Below, piece after piece: positions 5,123 to 6,507 of a DNA stretch of 6,507 nucleotides. Below the pieces are notes generated by a model, which did not search any database, had not been told where the DNA came from, and worked only from the letters and a program-made list of their open reading frames with translations. The position numbers were made by a program, and so were the translations under genes. Origin of the DNA: JAFGQJ01 sp964588525 (GTDB taxonomy: Bacteria > Spirochaetota > Spirochaetia > SZUA-6 > DRHE01); NCBI GenBank assembly GCA_964588525.1, contig CAZPQC010000192.1, positions 1 through 6,507 on the forward strand. Reading direction: 5' to 3'. Each line of letters starts with the position of its first letter. Positions within the stretch are counted from its first letter, which is position 1.

Positions 5123-6507
5123 CTACTCCTTGACCCGCTCGTCGACCACCGACCCCTGCGCGTCCTCGATCTGGATGATCAGGGGCATCTGGCCCACGGC
5201 GTGGGTCGCGCAGCTCAGGCAGGGATCGTAGGCCCGGATGGCCACCTCCACGTGGTTGAGCAGTCCCTCCGTGATCTTCTGGCCCTCCAGCTCGTTTCTG
5301 GCCACCCACTGCACGGCCTGGTTCATCGGCTCGTTGTTGTTGGTCGTGGAGACGATCAGGTTGGCCATGGTGATCTGATCCGTGTCGTTGATGCGATAGT
5401 GGTGGAACAAGGTTCCCCGGGGCGCTTCGAGAATGGCAATGCCCTCGTTCCGGTGCTTGCCCTCGGTCACCAGATCCTTGCCCTGCAGGTCCTTGTCGTC
5501 CAGAAGCTCCTTGATCTTCTCGGCACAGTACAGAACTTCGATCAGCCGCGCCCAGTGATAGGCCAGGGAGGAGTTGTTCGGCTTGCCCTTGGTCAGGCTC
5601 ATCATCTCCTGGCGCTCTTTCTCCGCCAGGGGCGAATCTATGAAATCGCAGTTGTTGATCCGGGCCAGCGGGCCGACCCGGTACCAGCCCTCCTCCATGC
5701 CCAGGCTCTTGATGAAGGGGAACTTCATGTAGCTCCAGGGACGAACCTCTTCGCGGATGTACTCGAGGTAGTCCTTGGGCTGGACCTGGTCGAAGATGAT
5801 TTTGCCATCTGCGGCCTTGGCCCGCAAGACTCCGTCGTAGATATCCAGACAACCGTCTTTCCGCACCAGGCTGAGGTGGTTGGAGTCGAAGGCGGCGAAG
5901 TTGACAAGATAGTCGAGGTTCTCATGGAGAATCTTCTTGAACAGCTCCAGGCCGTCGATCGACCACTGCACCATCTGATCCGCGTCCTTCTTCAGGAAAT
6001 CCCGCTCTTCGATGGTCAGGTTCTTGTTGATTCCCCCCGGAATCGCCCCGGTTCCGTGAATCTTCTTGCCCGCCGTGGCCTTGATCACCTCCTGGCCGTA
6101 CTTGCGCATCAGGATGGCCATCTTGGCCAGGTCCGGATGCTTCTGGACCACACCGATCACGTTGCGGATCGCCGGGTCGGCATCAAAGCCGAAGAGGAAA
6201 TCCGGTGAACAGAGGTGAAAGAAGTGCAGGGCATGGGACTGGAAGGTCTGGCCGAAGTGCATCAAGCGGCGCATCTTCTCCGCGGTAACGGGAATCTTGT
6301 CGGCCCCGACGATCACGTCCGTGGCTTTGGCAGCGCAGAGGTGATGGCTCACCGGGCAGATCCCGCAGAGCCGCTGGATCAAAACCGGCATTTCCCAGTA
6401 GAAGCGCCCTTGGGCGAAGCGCTCGAAGCCGCGGAACTCGACGATGTGAAAACGGGCGTAGTCGACCTTGCCCTTCTCATCCATTCGGATGGTCACCTTC
6501 CCGTGTC
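5123..6507 (-). CDS. hoxH: Group 3 NiFe hydrogenase large subunit, HoxH/MvhA-like (N-terminus outside window)
   Basis: Catalytic subunit of a cytoplasmic NiFe hydrogenase. The frame runs off the window edge; residues HGKV before the internal GTG at 6496 match the family's opening EGHGKV, so only about 15-20 residues are missing. Counting from 6496, the first nickel-ligand motif is RLCGICPVSHH (C44, C47, H51) and the second is DPCLSCATH (C426, C429, H432). The last 25 residues, AVGQMPLIIQ onward, are the tail cut off by the maturation peptidase after H432; that peptidase is encoded next. HGTGAIPGGINK and QSHALHFFHLCSPD are typical of group 3 enzymes. Group 3d (HoxH, NAD-linked) and 3c (MvhA, heterodisulfide-reductase-linked) cannot be separated with certainty without the upstream partner subunits, so the symbol is tentative. 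The TAG stop overlaps the AAGGAG site used by the next gene. Confidence 0.9.
   Translation of the reverse strand, partial: HGKVTIRMDEKGKVDYARFHIVEFRGFERFAQGRFYWEMPVLIQRLCGICPVSHHLCAAKATDVIVGADKIPVTAEKMRRLMHFGQTFQSHALHFFHLCSPDFLFGFDADPAIRNVIGVVQKHPDLAKMAILMRKYGQEVIKATAGKKIHGTGAIPGGINKNLTIEERDFLKKDADQMVQWSIDGLELFKKILHENLDYLVNFAAFDSNHLSLVRKDGCLDIYDGVLRAKAADGKIIFDQVQPKDYLEYIREEVRPWSYMKFPFIKSLGMEEGWYRVGPLARINNCDFIDSPLAEKERQEMMSLTKGKPNNSSLAYHWARLIEVLYCAEKIKELLDDKDLQGKDLVTEGKHRNEGIAILEAPRGTLFHHYRINDTDQITMANLIVSTTNNNEPMNQAVQWVARNELEGQKITEGLLNHVEVAIRAYDPCLSCATHAVGQMPLIIQIEDAQGSVVDERVKE
5126..5131 (-). promoter_or_regulatory. Shine-Dalgarno site for the hydrogenase peptidase
   Basis: AAGGAG on the minus strand, its last base directly before the TA of the large-subunit TAG stop at 5125-5123. 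Its position implies coupled translation of the peptidase, yet the codons at normal spacing are GTA, GAT and ACG, none of them a common start. Confidence 0.55.

Noticed and set aside
4338..5231. Plus-strand open frame opposite the peptidase-receiver frame
   Set aside because: No motif or ribosome site, and it covers a region with clear peptidase and receiver signatures on the other strand.
5127..5852. Upstream extension of the peptidase frame into the hydrogenase gene
   Set aside because: The frame stays open for over 700 bases upstream, but the translation there is a G/R/P-rich shadow of the large subunit. The true peptidase begins at VILVLGYGN.
5201..6208. Plus-strand open frame opposite the hydrogenase large subunit
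   Set aside because: Antisense to a well-conserved NiFe hydrogenase sequence; the product shows no domain and arises from codon bias.
1..6507. CRISPR array, insertion sequence, tRNA or rRNA
   Set aside because: I found no spaced direct repeats, transposase motifs, terminal inverted repeats or RNA gene signatures; nearly all bases are in protein-coding frames.

Overview
The window comes from a moderately GC-rich, gene-dense bacterial genome. The right half carries an oxygen-sensitive type of hydrogenase and an HgcAB-like corrinoid/ferredoxin protein, which points to an anaerobe. Desulfobacterota or another strictly anaerobic phylum would fit, but nothing here fixes the taxon. Two gene sets converge on a short gap at about 2775-2867.

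The left set runs rightward (1-2774). It holds the last 59 residues of a LytS/YesM-type sensor histidine kinase, a YesN-type response regulator (receiver domain plus AraC-type DNA-binding domain, GTG start at 204), and, 6 bases after the regulator's stop, a Gfo/Idh/MocA-family NAD(P)-dependent oxidoreductase. Kinase and regulator form a two-component pair. The oxidoreductase is probably co-transcribed and may act on a sugar or polyol derivative linked to the signal; the substrate cannot be read from the sequence.

The right set runs leftward (6507 down to 2868). It starts with a large subunit of a group 3 (HoxH/MvhA-like) NiFe hydrogenase whose first residues lie outside the window. Next is the matching C-terminal-processing endopeptidase, which is in the same open frame as a single-domain CheY-like response regulator, with no stop codon between them. 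After a 21-base gap comes a 468-residue membrane protein that I read as an HgcA-like corrinoid protein fused to an HgcB-like 2[4Fe-4S] ferredoxin, with four extra membrane segments at the N-terminus.

The right set is the part of most interest. The HgcAB-like fusion keeps the cap-helix cysteine motif NVWCA but departs from the mercury-methylation signature just after it. It also lacks the C-terminal cysteine pair of HgcB. With its position behind a hydrogenase, this suggests a corrinoid redox or methyl-transfer function that need not be mercury methylation. That functional reading is inference; the domain layout is seen directly.
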